Shown here piece by piece: positions 1 through 8,317 of a stretch of 64,000 bases of DNA. The notes below the pieces were generated by a model. The model ran no database searches, had not been told where the DNA came from, and worked only from the letters and a program-made list of their open reading frames with translations. The DNA is taken from the NCBI GenBank assembly GCA_963575745.1, contig CAUYUJ010001325.1, positions 35,001-99,000 of the forward strand. The letters are read 5' to 3'. This stretch comes from Prorocentrum cordatum (lineage: Eukaryota > Sar > Dinophyceae > Prorocentrales > Prorocentraceae). A program made the position numbers and the translations under genes. How positions within the stretch are numbered: the stretch's first letter is position 1; the number at the start of each line of letters is the position of its first letter.

Positions 1-723
1 CTACCCTTTCGTCTCTCGGAGGCTGCTGAGGCCTCGAGGGGGCTGCTCTGCAGGCGTTGGTGCCCTCCCCACAGGTCCTGGGGTCACCTTGGGCCAGGGA
101 CACTTCCAGCAACACCCGATTGTCGTCGCCGTCGTCGTCTTCGTCGCCGGCGTTGCTGCTGCCGCTGTGTCGTCGTCGTTGTCTTCGCCGTTTCGGAGGT
201 TTTGGGTGGATCTGCGGGCCCTCGTCGGCGCGTCTAAAAATGCAGCTAGAAAAGCTGGCCAGGACGGTCCCTGGGAGGGGACAGAGGATTGGTTGTGAGA
301 GGATGCTGGCAGTCGTCGTCGTCGGCAGCGGCGGCGTCGTCGTCCTTAACCGCATCCAGCAATTAACCCCCCCCTCCGGCGAAAGTATAACGCACCCGCC
401 ACCCCAGAAGCGCTATCCTGGCACCTCGCACCTTTCTGTGAACGCAGACGAGTCTGCTCGCCGAAACGAGCAAACCGCCTGAGACATTCTCGCAATGTGG
501 TCTCCCTGTGGTTCTGAAACAAGCACCTCGCCTGAGACATCCTCAGAAACTGCTCTTGACGCACACGAGTCTGCGTCAGGTGGTCGGCCTGGGCGAGAAC
601 TGGAGTGGCCGCGCGTCTTCAGCGCTCGGCCTTCCGAGCAGGGGCGCCCCAGCAAGGGAGAGCCCAGCTTTGAAAAGGAACCGTCCGTGCCTACGATGGG
701 GGGCGAATCATTCTGGCGGTCCG
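1..723. other. No gene recognised
   Basis: GC-rich stretch with short open frames on both strands, none resembling a known family. A 16-bp motif beginning CGCCTGAGACAT occurs at 477-492 and again with one change at 529-544. I see nothing else here. Confidence 0.5.
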
Positions 724-1203
724 GGTGCTAAGGTAACGCGCCCTGCGTGGCGGGGGCGATATCGTCGCATGCACTACCCCACACGACGGCCCGGAAAAGC
801 CAATTTTTCAATAGGAGTGGTAAGATGAATCGTAAATGACAAGGATGATGAAGAAACTGAGAAAAGGGAGGGAGGGAGGAGAGAAGCAGGGGAGCCCGTC
901 TGTTTTCTGAACTTTATTATAATTATTATCCTTACTCTTCTTCGTATTCTTAGTATTAGTGTTAGTCTTATTATGATGTGTTTTAGTATTATTGTTATTC
1001 GTCTTAGTGTAGTTCTTGTCTTTTTGGACAAGCTGTCGTAATTATGTTGTGCGTGTGCGGTGCTAAGATAACGCGCCGTGCGTGGCGGGGGCGATATCCT
1101 CGGATGCACTACCCCACACGACGGCCGGGAAAAAACAAATCTTCAACAGGAGCGGTAATACAAGTCGTATAGGACAAGCATAATGAGGATAATGAGAAGA
1201 AGG
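724..1203 (+). repeat. Duplicated ~145-bp block
   Basis: Two diverged direct copies, at about 724-868 and 1059-1203, both start GGTGCTAAG and share GCGTGGCGGGGGCGATATC and CACTACCCCACACGACGGCC. Each is followed by an AT-rich TTATTA tract. The sequence GCGGTGCTA recurs at 1468-1476, exactly where the retrotransposon begins, so a third unit may have been interrupted by that insertion; this last point is inference. Confidence 0.75.
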
Positions 1204-1204
1204 C

Positions 1205-1410
1205 GATTCTTATGCTTATCATTATCATTATTATTTGTTATGATTGTTGTTATTTATATTCGGATTATGCTTATTGTTACTATTATTATGATATGAATCG
1301 TAACATTATTATTGTTGTTATTACTCTTATTATTTGTCTTAGTGTTGTTATTATTATCCCTATTCGTATTATTACTCGCATTTCTCTCTTATGCTGATTA
1401 TTATTCTAAT
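1205..1410. repeat. AT-rich TTATTA low-complexity tract
   Basis: Imperfect TTA/ATT trinucleotide sequence in an otherwise GC-rich window. A similar tract lies at about 903-1045, after the first copy of the 145-bp block. Confidence 0.8.
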
Positions 1411-1475
1411 TCCAAGTGGATGCCACCCGAGCCGGGGCGCGGAATCATTTGTTTTCGTTCCATGTGCGCGGTGCT

Positions 1476-1555
1476 ATTGCAGTGTTCCACACGAGTTTGT
1501 ATTGCAGCTCATCTGTAAAGCCGTCCACCGTATGTGGCTACCTCTGCTCAAGCCT
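1476..1555 (+). repeat. Split direct repeat A1
   Basis: Eighty bases, starting ATTGCAGTGTTCCACACGAG, identical to 7854-7933. This is the left terminal A repeat; in circular intermediates of PAT/Ngaro-type elements it would join to the B repeat. Confidence 0.93.
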
Positions 1556-1601
1556 TTTTCGACGCGAGCCCCGGGCGGCCCGCGACGAGCAGGACTGGTG
1601 C

Positions 1602-2084
1602 ATGGTCGTCGGCCAGATCGCCCAGGCAGCGATCCTCGGGGCGGCGAACATCGGCGGAGCCTGGCTGGGTCGCTGCCCCCCTTGCCCGCAGGCGCCGGGG
1701 TGCCCGGCGCCTGCACTGAGCTGCCCACCGGTCTCGCTCACCTGCCCGGCGCCCCCGGCGCCGCCGGCGCTGACTTGCCCGCAGGTGACCTGCGCGGCTC
1801 CCGCGTGCCCGCCGTGTGAGGCGCCGGCACGCGAGGAGGTGGCGCCGTGCCCCTCGCCGGCCCGCGAGGACGCGGGCGCCGACGGCCGCCTGGCCGCTTG
1901 CCTGCCGCTGAAGGCCGTGGTGCTGATCGGCGCGGTGGCCTGGGCCTGCGGGGCTGGCTCGGTCGCCTGCCTTGTTCAAGGGTGCGCTCGTCGAGGACAG
2001 CATGTTGGCCGTGGTGTCATCGTCCGACCTAGTGCCGGGGGACGTGATTCTAGTCCGCTACGCCGCGGACGATCTCTGGCATGA
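1602..2084 (+). CDS. Small Cys/Pro-rich membrane protein (upstream ORF of copy 1)
   Basis: About 160 aa from the ATG at 1602. A hydrophobic N-terminal segment (QAAILGAANIGGAWLG) is followed by a run of Cys-Pro pairs (CPPCPQ, CPAP, SCPP, TCP, CPPC), an acidic linker, then a second hydrophobic segment (AVVLIGAVAWACGAGSVACL) and a basic tail. This predicts a membrane protein with a Cys/Pro-rich loop. It overlaps ORF1 in the +1 frame. The second retrotransposon copy at 24759-25067 has the same layout, the same CPPCPQ motif and the same +1 overlap, so the frame is unlikely to be chance. No function is known to me. The start was chosen because the upstream part of the frame runs through repeat A1. 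Confidence 0.65.
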   Translation: MVVGQIAQAAILGAANIGGAWLGRCPPCPQAPGCPAPALSCPPVSLTCPAPPAPPALTCPQVTCAAPACPPCEAPAREEVAPCPSPAREDAGADGRLAACLPLKAVVLIGAVAWACGAGSVACLVQGCARRGQHVGRGVIVRPSAGGRDSSPLRRGRSLA

Positions 2085-3321
2085 GCGAGTGCTGAGCTGG
2101 GCGCTGCCCGTCGACAAGAGTGGGGCTGTGCATTGGGTGGTGGCAACACCCGACGGAGACATGTATGTGGAGACGATCGAGGGGGGAAGCGCCGACGATA
2201 GCCCGGTGGAGTGGATCCGCCCGGCGGCCGACGGACGCCTCCCTGTTGGCTTCCAGGACGCCGTGTACTCCTTCCAGCGAGGCGAGATCGACGGGGCCCT
2301 CTTAGAGAAGTGCGTGAAGAAGGGTGCCACCATGGCGTTGATGGACGCTCGGGAGCATGGCGTGACCCCTGTCACCATGACCGTGGCCCGGGCCCCGGGC
2401 GGCCGCAGGGTGCCGATCGAGGAGGTCGTAGGCGCGGGGTTCGTGCAGCCGGCGCTCCGAGACGGTGCGCCTGACGGCGCGGACGCGGGAGGAGCCATGG
2501 TGGCAGGGACTGCTACGCCGAGGACCGGCGTGTGGCGCGTGGTAGAGGAAGGCAACTCGTTGGGCTACGACGTGGGCCGTGAGGTGAAGCCCGTGACGGT
2601 GTACATCGGATGCAAGGGCGTCTACTCGCCCGACGGCAAGGACTCAGTGTTCGTGGAGTTCAGTGACGAGGACGAGGGCGATTTTGTCAAGAGGGTGGCC
2701 CCGCGACCCCCGCCCAAGGAGTCCTCGGCGCAGGATGCGCGCACGCTGGCCATCAAGTTCAACCCGCAGGGCCGCATGCGAGACTGGCGTGATGTGGTGG
2801 ATAGCTGTCAACAAGAGGAGTTCGAGGATTTCCCTGTGAGCGGGCCCCGCAGCATGAGCTGGTGCTTACACTTCTTACGTCGTCGGCACACCCCCTTGGA
2901 CCATCATCTGATGTTCCGCAGCACGTGCTCGCTGAAGCCTGAGCAGTGGGGGGTGGCCGAGCACGAGACCTTGCTTCGCATCATCGAGCTTGCGGGGCAG
3001 TGTGACCAATTGGATGTGACGAACCTGGCGTGCATGGAGGCGGCGGCGCGCAGGGTGCAGACCATCGAGTGGGCCTACCATGATAAGATCAGGGAGACGG
3101 ACGCAGGGTCCACCTCGCGGCTATCCATCGAGGAGGCCACGGCTTTCTCAGGCCTCAGCCGTGCGGGGGACTTGATGATGGTGCTGCCCGCTCTCCTAGA
3201 GCACGTGAAGTTGCAAGTGGAGAAGGACGCAGCCATCATGAAGAACATCAGGAAGGCCAAGGAGGAGAGGGAGCTGAGGAGGAAGGACAACAACAAGGGC
3301 AACAACAAGGAGAAGGGGTGA
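1972..3321 (+). CDS. Gag-like ORF1 protein of copy 1
   Basis: About 449 aa, or about 439 if the ATG at 2002 is used. The N-terminal third has a pattern LVPGDVILVR...WHERVL...WVVATPDGDMYVE, reminiscent of a small beta-barrel reader domain; copy 2 keeps WHQR and CTPDDVYSE. The C-terminal half (from about residue 290) holds a helical region, SMSWCLHFLRRR...LDHHLMF...LDVTNLACMEAAARR, matched in copy 2 by TVAWCVAYINRR...SDHHQFF...LDATNAAALEVAMRR. It ends in a basic Lys/Arg/Asn-rich tail, fitting a nucleic-acid-binding structural protein. The gag role is inferred from position before RT. It ends AAG GGG TGA, and the RT frame starts one base back across that stop. Confidence 0.75.
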   Translation: MFKGALVEDSMLAVVSSSDLVPGDVILVRYAADDLWHERVLSWALPVDKSGAVHWVVATPDGDMYVETIEGGSADDSPVEWIRPAADGRLPVGFQDAVYSFQRGEIDGALLEKCVKKGATMALMDAREHGVTPVTMTVARAPGGRRVPIEEVVGAGFVQPALRDGAPDGADAGGAMVAGTATPRTGVWRVVEEGNSLGYDVGREVKPVTVYIGCKGVYSPDGKDSVFVEFSDEDEGDFVKRVAPRPPPKESSAQDARTLAIKFNPQGRMRDWRDVVDSCQQEEFEDFPVSGPRSMSWCLHFLRRRHTPLDHHLMFRSTCSLKPEQWGVAEHETLLRIIELAGQCDQLDVTNLACMEAAARRVQTIEWAYHDKIRETDAGSTSRLSIEEATAFSGLSRAGDLMMVLPALLEHVKLQVEKDAAIMKNIRKAKEERELRRKDNNKGNNKEKG

Positions 3322-4789
3322 AAGCCCCCGGGGAGGAGGGGTGCCAGCATTGCCCTCCTGCCCCGACACTACCTCCTGGCTTGCAGTGCATCGTACCTGA
3401 TGAAGGCGTAATTCATAGTCACCCTCCTGGGCTTGGGCCTCCCGGTTCGGATAAGCCAGCTCGGCCGCTGCGCTCGGACGGCCCGCGCCACCGTGACATT
3501 TTTCCTCTTCCTTATCTTGCTTGGAGTACTGCTGACATCGACGCTTCCGTCTACTCAGCGGCTAGAGGCGACGACCGACTTCGGGCTCCATGTCGGCGCG
3601 TGAGGCGTCGCATCCTGAGGCGCCAGGCCGTCGCCAGCCTAGCCAACCAAGCGATCTACACTCTCAACGACTTGGCGGGCAGCGAGCGGGGGTCTTCCGT
3701 CTCGCAGCCTGGCGAGGGGCGGGCCCCGCACGGGGCTGTGCAGCGACGTGTATATGCGGCCGCCGCGGCGATGGGCCCGCCACCAGCTCTCTCGCCCTCG
3801 GGAGCCCTGCAGGAGCTCCGGGGGTGCACGGTGTACGAGGACGTGCAGTCCACCGTGGTGCCCTACGACGATATGAAGGCCTCCCTGCCGATGAGCGGTA
3901 ATCGTCCCGTTCCCCTGGCAGAACTTTTTGGGGCCGGTGGTCAAGCTGAAGTCGACGGGTTTCTTGGCTCTCATCTTCTCAAATCAGAAGCAGCCTCCCA
4001 CAACCTCAAGGGGGCCCCTCGGGAGACGTACATGGACGAGGTGCTTCGGAACTCTCCGCGCGCATACCAGCGGCTGGTCAAGAGGCTCGAGAGGGCCAGG
4101 ATGATTGACTACACCGTCCAGCCGCAGGAGTTTTGTTCGCTCTTTTTCGTGAGAAAGAAAAATGGTAGCCAGCGGTTGGTCGTCGACTGCCGTCGCTCCA
4201 ATTGTTGGTTCTCGGCCGCGGACCCCGTCCAGCTCAGCACGGGCGCCGGCCACGGGAACCTAGAGGTGCCGGACGGGGCGCGGCTGTGCGTGGGCCACGT
4301 GGATATCAAGGATGCCTTCTACCACTTCGAGCTGCCGGAGCGCGTGCGCAACTTGTTCGCGCTGCCGGCGGTGCCGGCCTGGGTGGCTGGCCTTGCTGAG
4401 GTGGGCGGCGTGAGAGTGAGCCCGGGTACTTCGGTGTACCCGCGGCTTCGAGTGCTTCCCATGGGATGGTCGCACGCACTGTGGGTTTGCCAGACTCTGC
4501 ACCGCCGTATCATCCAGGATATCCCGGGCCTCGAGCCAACCTCGTTTCTGCACGACCGAGGGCCAGCGCCTGCGACCACCCCTGCGTGCCACACTGTCTA
4601 CGTTGATAATTTTCTGGCGCTGGGTACCTGCCGATCGACGGTCGAGCGGCTGGTGCGTCAGGTCGATGAAGCTCTGCAGTCCCGGGGCCTTCCAACACAC
4701 GAGGTAGCCACGAGCTCACTGGAGGAGGAGGTTCTTGGGTGGGAGATCAACGGAAGACTGGGCTTCATTCGACCTCGACCAGAACGTGC
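3318..4789 (+). CDS. Reverse transcriptase domain of copy 1
   Basis: The RT frame is -1 to ORF1 and overlaps its stop; there is no ATG at the junction (the frame opens GTG AAA GCC). An N-terminal region of about 220 aa precedes the RT fold. Fingers read FVRKKNGSQRLVVDCRRSN (about 4143-4199); motif A is HVDIKDAFYHF (about 4297-4329); motif B region LRVLPMGWSHALWVC (about 4445-4490); motif C is TVYVDNFLALG (about 4593-4620). The usual second Asp of motif C (YxDD) is Asn here, and Ser in copy 2. It would copy element RNA into DNA. Near 4789 the homology passes into another frame (RPRPERAW to AMRLALGGLL), so the domain is either broken or the sequence has an indel. Confidence 0.85.
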
Positions 4790-5640
4790 GTGGCGCAATG
4801 CGTTTAGCGCTGGGCGGCTTGCTAGAAACGCAGAAGGTGTCCGCCCGCGACATCGAGAAAGTGGTGGGACACTGCACCTTCTTAGCCCTCCTCTCTCGGA
4901 CCTCGCTCTCCATCTTCCGGTCCGTCTACACCTTCATCGCTCGTCATCGTGATCACGGTACCGCACCGCTCTGGGAGTCTGTTCGCTGGGAACTCGAGGC
5001 CTTCAGGAACGTCATTCCTTTGATTCGTCGTGATTTTGGGGCTCCGTGGAGTTCAAAGGTTATGGCATCAGACGCTTCTTTCTGGGGCTACGGCGTCGTC
5101 TCACGGGACCTCCCTCCGGACATTGTTCAACAACTAGGGCGTGTCAGTGAGCGATGGCGGTTCTCGGGTAAGGCTCAGGTCAGGTCTCGTGAAGGGGTTC
5201 TGGGGCCCGACTGGGAGCTCGACACCGGCGACTGGGTGAAGAAGGTGGAGGAGGACAGTCAGGAGAGAGAGGACGCCCTTTCGGATCTGCCGGAGATCTT
5301 GAAGGAGAGGGGGTGGGCGGTGCTGATGGGGAAGAAATGGGAGGTCCCCATCTCCAACATCGTTCAGGGAGAGGCTCGGGGCCTCACTGCTGCTGTAAAA
5401 CATGTGTGCCGATCTATGAAGAATTTTGGACGTCGACACCTTCTCATGTTGGATTCCCTTACGTGCGTACTGGCTCTGTGCAAGGGACGCTCATCCGCCG
5501 TCGGCGTCTGCGCCGCTCTTCGATCCGCGGCCGCCCATGGCCTTGCCACGGGCGCGGTCTTCTCGGGTCGCTGGTTCCCCAGCGAGTGGAACCATGCCGA
5601 CGGGCCGTCGCGGGGGCTCGGCCACGCTGGATACGGAGGC
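4790..5640 (+). CDS. RNase H domain of copy 1
   Basis: This continues the polyprotein in a new frame (4735 frame). A connection region, VSARDIEKVVGHCTFLALL, leads to an RNase H fold with VMASDASFWGYGVV (first Asp, about 5060-5100), NIVQGEARGLTAAVKH (Glu), HLLMLDSLTCVLALCKG (Asp, about 5440-5490) and FPSEWNHADGPSRG (last Asp, about 5575-5616). All four acidic positions expected for RNase H are present. It would degrade the RNA strand of the hybrid. Homology leaves this frame near 5640. Confidence 0.8.
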
Positions 5641-6691
5641 GCCTCGGCTAGCAAGGTCGACGGCCAGGGGGGCCACCGCGCCGCAGGGGACAGCTGTGGC
5701 GCCGCAGGTGGGCCCCAGGCCGCCCGCGCTGACCTACCCAGCGCAGGGTTCCCCAGTGCTGGTCCGGCGACGGCCGAGGGCGTCCTCGCCGCCGAGTGCG
5801 GAGACGATAGGCTTGTCGCCGAACATGCTGCCCTGGCGCCCGTTGGGCCGTGTGATCGGCCGCCTGGGTGCTGGGACCGCGGGCCAGTTCCCCCGCGACC
5901 TGAGCGACTGGATGAACGAGCAGTACATGGAGGGCTACGACCACTGGCGCGGGTCGAACATGATGGCGGCAGTCGCCTGGGCAGACCCTCGCCCAAGCCG
6001 CGGGGGAGGACACGGGCTTCCCCTTTCGCGGCAGGCGCTGAAGGGCTGGCGACTCCTGGCGCCCGCCTCCAGCCGCCTGCCGCTGCCGGTCAAAGTGGTG
6101 TTTGCCATCCTGATGCAGCTGCTTGTGTTGGACGACTGGGACATGGCCGTGTGCACCAGCAAGACGGGGGAGATCGACGAGTCGCTGCTGCTAAACCTAG
6201 AGGAGGACCAGTGGTTGGTGCCGCTCTGCCAGCGTCTCGTGCTGGGCCGCGACCCGCAGGAGCTCCTGTTCGCCTTCAGTCAGGCCGAGTTCACGCGGTG
6301 CTTCGAGACGGCCGGCGCAAAGCGGCTGCTGCAGCGCCCTCTGCCGCCCTACATCCCGCGGCACGTGGGCGCCGGCCGCGACTTCGCCGAGCAGCGCAGG
6401 GCGCTGGTCGGGGCGAAGCGCCAGGGGCGGTGGCACACAGTCGCCGGCGTCGGGCACTACGAGCTGAAGGGCAGAGTGGGCAACGAGTCCGCCAAACTGC
6501 CGCTCCGCATCCAGAACCAAGTACGCTGGTGCCACAAGTACCTCCCCGCGGCGCTCTCCGGATCGCTGCAGCCACGCGGGTGTCAGGCCCCCGGAGACCA
6601 GGACACAGATAAACCAGGACACGGAGAACCAAGGAAACGACACCCTTTTCTGCAAAGTCACATTTTTCAGAACCCGTGCATTGTTTGTTAG
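5641..6691 (+). CDS. Tyrosine recombinase of copy 1, missing the Arg-I region
   Basis: Integrase of the YR type, in the 5426 frame. A Pro/Arg-rich linker and a core-binding-like segment (LSDWMNEQYMEGYDHWRG) precede the catalytic part. Present are the beta-hairpin Lys region (TSKTGEIDE), the Arg/His box PYIPRHVGAGRDF, the basic RQGRWHTVAG and the nucleophile Tyr in GVGHYELKGRV (about 6450-6480). The block that should hold the first catalytic Arg (an LRP-type motif, seen in copy 2 as FILRPRR) is absent: the sequence runs from DDWDMAVC straight into TSKTGE, so about 40-50 residues seem deleted. The protein is therefore probably inactive. It ends at 6691 with an unrelated Lys/Pro/His tail. Confidence 0.75.
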
Positions 6692-6878
6692 CTGCACTGC
6701 AGGATTCGGGTTTGTGTCCGGGTTTAGGGGTGTCTTGCAGGCTTTTGGGGCCTGTGTCCGGGTTTATTCTGGAAGTGTTGCAGTGCAGTATTTTGTTCGT
6801 GCCGCCGTTTTGAAAAATTGGTTTCGAGGGATGTTGGGTGTCCGGGTCTAGCGTGTCCGGGTCTACGGGGCTCTGAGG
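6692..6878 (+). repeat. Spacer with four GTGTCCGGGTYTA repeats
   Basis: Non-coding gap between recombinase and methyltransferase. The 13-mer GTGTCCGGGT(T/C)TA lies at 6714-6726, 6754-6766, 6838-6850 and 6853-6865, and a related inverted form (ATAAACCAGGACAC) lies near 6607-6620. Similar repeats are absent from copy 2 at this place. Confidence 0.7.
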
Positions 6879-7647
6879 GTGCCGCGCCTTCTGAGGATGC
6901 GAGTCTTCTTGGAGGTGTTCGCTGGAACTGCTCGGCTTGGTCGAGCGATGGCGGCGCAAGGTTTTCACGTGCTGGCTTGGGACGTGAAGTATGGCGATCA
7001 GTTCGATCTCACCTCGCCCTCGAAGCGCTCACTGATTCGTGGCTGGATTCTTGGTCGTGCTATACTGTCTGTGCATTTTGGCGTCCCCTGCTCGTCGTGG
7101 TCCCGAGCGCGAGACATCCCACCAGTCACCAGGCCCGCCGCCTCTGAGGTCCAACGACCTCGTCATGGGGCTCCAGGGCCTGTCTGCAGCTGACCAAGCC
7201 AAAGTCGATCTTGGAAACACCTTCATGTCCTTCACCGTATCGTGTTTACACGTTTGTCGAAGGATGAGAATTTCGGGCACAATGGAGAACCCTGCCACCA
7301 GTAGGATTTGGCTTGCGCCTGCCGTCGTCTCCCTCGCTCGTAATTCTTCCTCTCAGGTTGTTTCAACCGACTTTTGCCAATTCGGGACGCCCTGGCGTAA
7401 AAGAGCAAAGTTTTTGGGCGTCCTGATTGATTTAACCTCAATAGAAAGACTGTGTAAAAGAAAGAATAATCTGTGCTCGGCCTCTCATAGGCCTCACCAG
7501 AACCTCCAGGGTAAAAACTCGGAGGGTCGGTTTTGGACAGAAGTGGCTGAACCATACCCTCCTCGGCTCTGTCGGGCGTTAGCGCTGGCCTTCTCTGATG
7601 CTCTCGTCGCGCTCAAGGCGCAAGGTATGGCCAGTCACCTCTGGTAG
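6879..7647 (+). CDS. C5-cytosine methyltransferase-like domain of copy 1
   Basis: C-terminal domain of the retrotransposon. Motif I-like LEVFAGTARLGRAM (about 6909-6950), motif IV-like GVPCSSWSRARD with the Pro-Cys pair (about 7080-7115), motif VI-like MENPATSRIW (ENP in place of the usual ENV, about 7282-7311), then DFCQFGTPWRKRAKFLG (about 7369-7420) and a C-terminal EPYPPRLCRALALAFSDAL. The order fits a DNA cytosine-C5 methyltransferase rather than the adenine methylase of DIRS1, since no DPPW-type motif is seen. One frame change lies near 7140, between RPAA and PPPLRSND. Cytosine methyltransferases carried by retrotransposons are reported for dinoflagellates. Activity here is unproven. 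Confidence 0.68.
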
Positions 7648-7729
7648 GTTAGTAGGTTTGAAGTTTTTGTTTTCGTGCGGCCCTCCAGGCCAGTGGACAA
7701 GTAAAGTTGGCTCTCTTTCTGTCAGTGCG

Positions 7730-7854
7730 GATCTGGTGGCCAGCGCCCACTCCCTTTTGTTTATGTTTGTCGGCGCTGGCTGTTTCTGAGGTCCTGGCGG
7801 AAGTTGAGCCTCTCAGATTAAAAATTGTCCCTGGTCTCGGGGGGGTGGAATACA
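7730..7854 (+). repeat. Split direct repeat B1
   Basis: 125 bp beginning GATCTGGTGGCCAGCGCCCA; matches 7977-8101 except at two positions. It directly abuts A2, recreating the B-A junction expected in a circular intermediate. Confidence 0.93.
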
Positions 7855-7933
7855 TTGCAGTGTTCCACACGAGTTTGTATTGCAGCTCATCTGTAAAGCC
7901 GTCCACCGTATGTGGCTACCTCTGCTCAAGCCT
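7854..7933 (+). repeat. Split direct repeat A2
   Basis: Identical over 80 bp to the left-end repeat at 1476-1555; lies between B1 and B2. Confidence 0.93.
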
Positions 7934-7976
7934 CCCACCCGCGTACCACCCTGCTCTCACAGTGCTGCTCCCTAGT

Positions 7977-8101
7977 GATCTGGTGGCCAGCGCCCACTCC
8001 CTTTTGTTTATGTTTGTCGGCGCTGGCTGTTTCTCAGGTCCTGGCGGAAGTTGAGCCTCTCAGATAAAAAATTGTCCCTGGTCTCGGGGGGGTGGAATAC
8101 A
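7977..8101 (+). repeat. Split direct repeat B2 (right end)
   Basis: 125-bp partner of B1 (7730-7854), separated from A2 by 43 bp. Its last shared base, A at 8101, marks the right end of the element. Confidence 0.92.
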
Positions 8102-8317
8102 ATCATATCGTTCGGCGAAAACCGCCCCCCATAATTATTTAATTATTGTGCAGTGCTAGTGATAATCCCGGTGGGGTCCTTAATGGCTTGATGAGGTTAT
8201 CCGTAAGGGTTTCGCCCCATGCCGCCGGCCCCCTGTCTCGGATAATGGGAGATGCAAAAGCTAAATCATGAGGTCTGGGCGCTGCCGTGAAGCAGTGTCG
8301 GGACCTGTTTGTTTTTC
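8102..8317. other. Right flank of the retrotransposon, no gene seen
   Basis: Mixed sequence with a short AT-rich patch at 8130-8150. No coding frame or repeat was recognised. Confidence 0.5.

Larger units (their letters stand above)
1476..8101 (+). mobile_element. Tyrosine-recombinase retrotransposon with split direct repeats (copy 1)
   Basis: A 6.6-kb element. Its ends carry split direct repeats in the order A1 - coding region - B1 - A2 - B2, as known for the PAT and Ngaro groups of tyrosine-recombinase (YR) retrotransposons. A1 and A2 (80 bp) are identical; B1 and B2 (125 bp) differ at two sites. Coding order is a small membrane protein, a gag-like protein, RT, RNase H, YR, then a cytosine-methyltransferase-like domain. 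The coding part has reading-frame changes near 4.79, 5.64 and 7.14 kb, and the recombinase appears to lack one catalytic segment. The near-identical repeats suggest recent insertion. The boundaries are where the repeats meet unrelated flanks; the exact crossover base is ambiguous because an A is shared at both ends. Confidence 0.88.

Noticed and set aside
3318-3320. GTG start codon for the RT ORF
   Set aside because: A nuclear eukaryotic gene is unlikely to start at GTG; frameshift or another mode of expression is more plausible.
6879-7647. DIRS1-type adenine methylase (DAM)
   Set aside because: No DPPW-like motif; the Pro-Cys and Glu-Asn motifs fit a cytosine C5 methyltransferase better.
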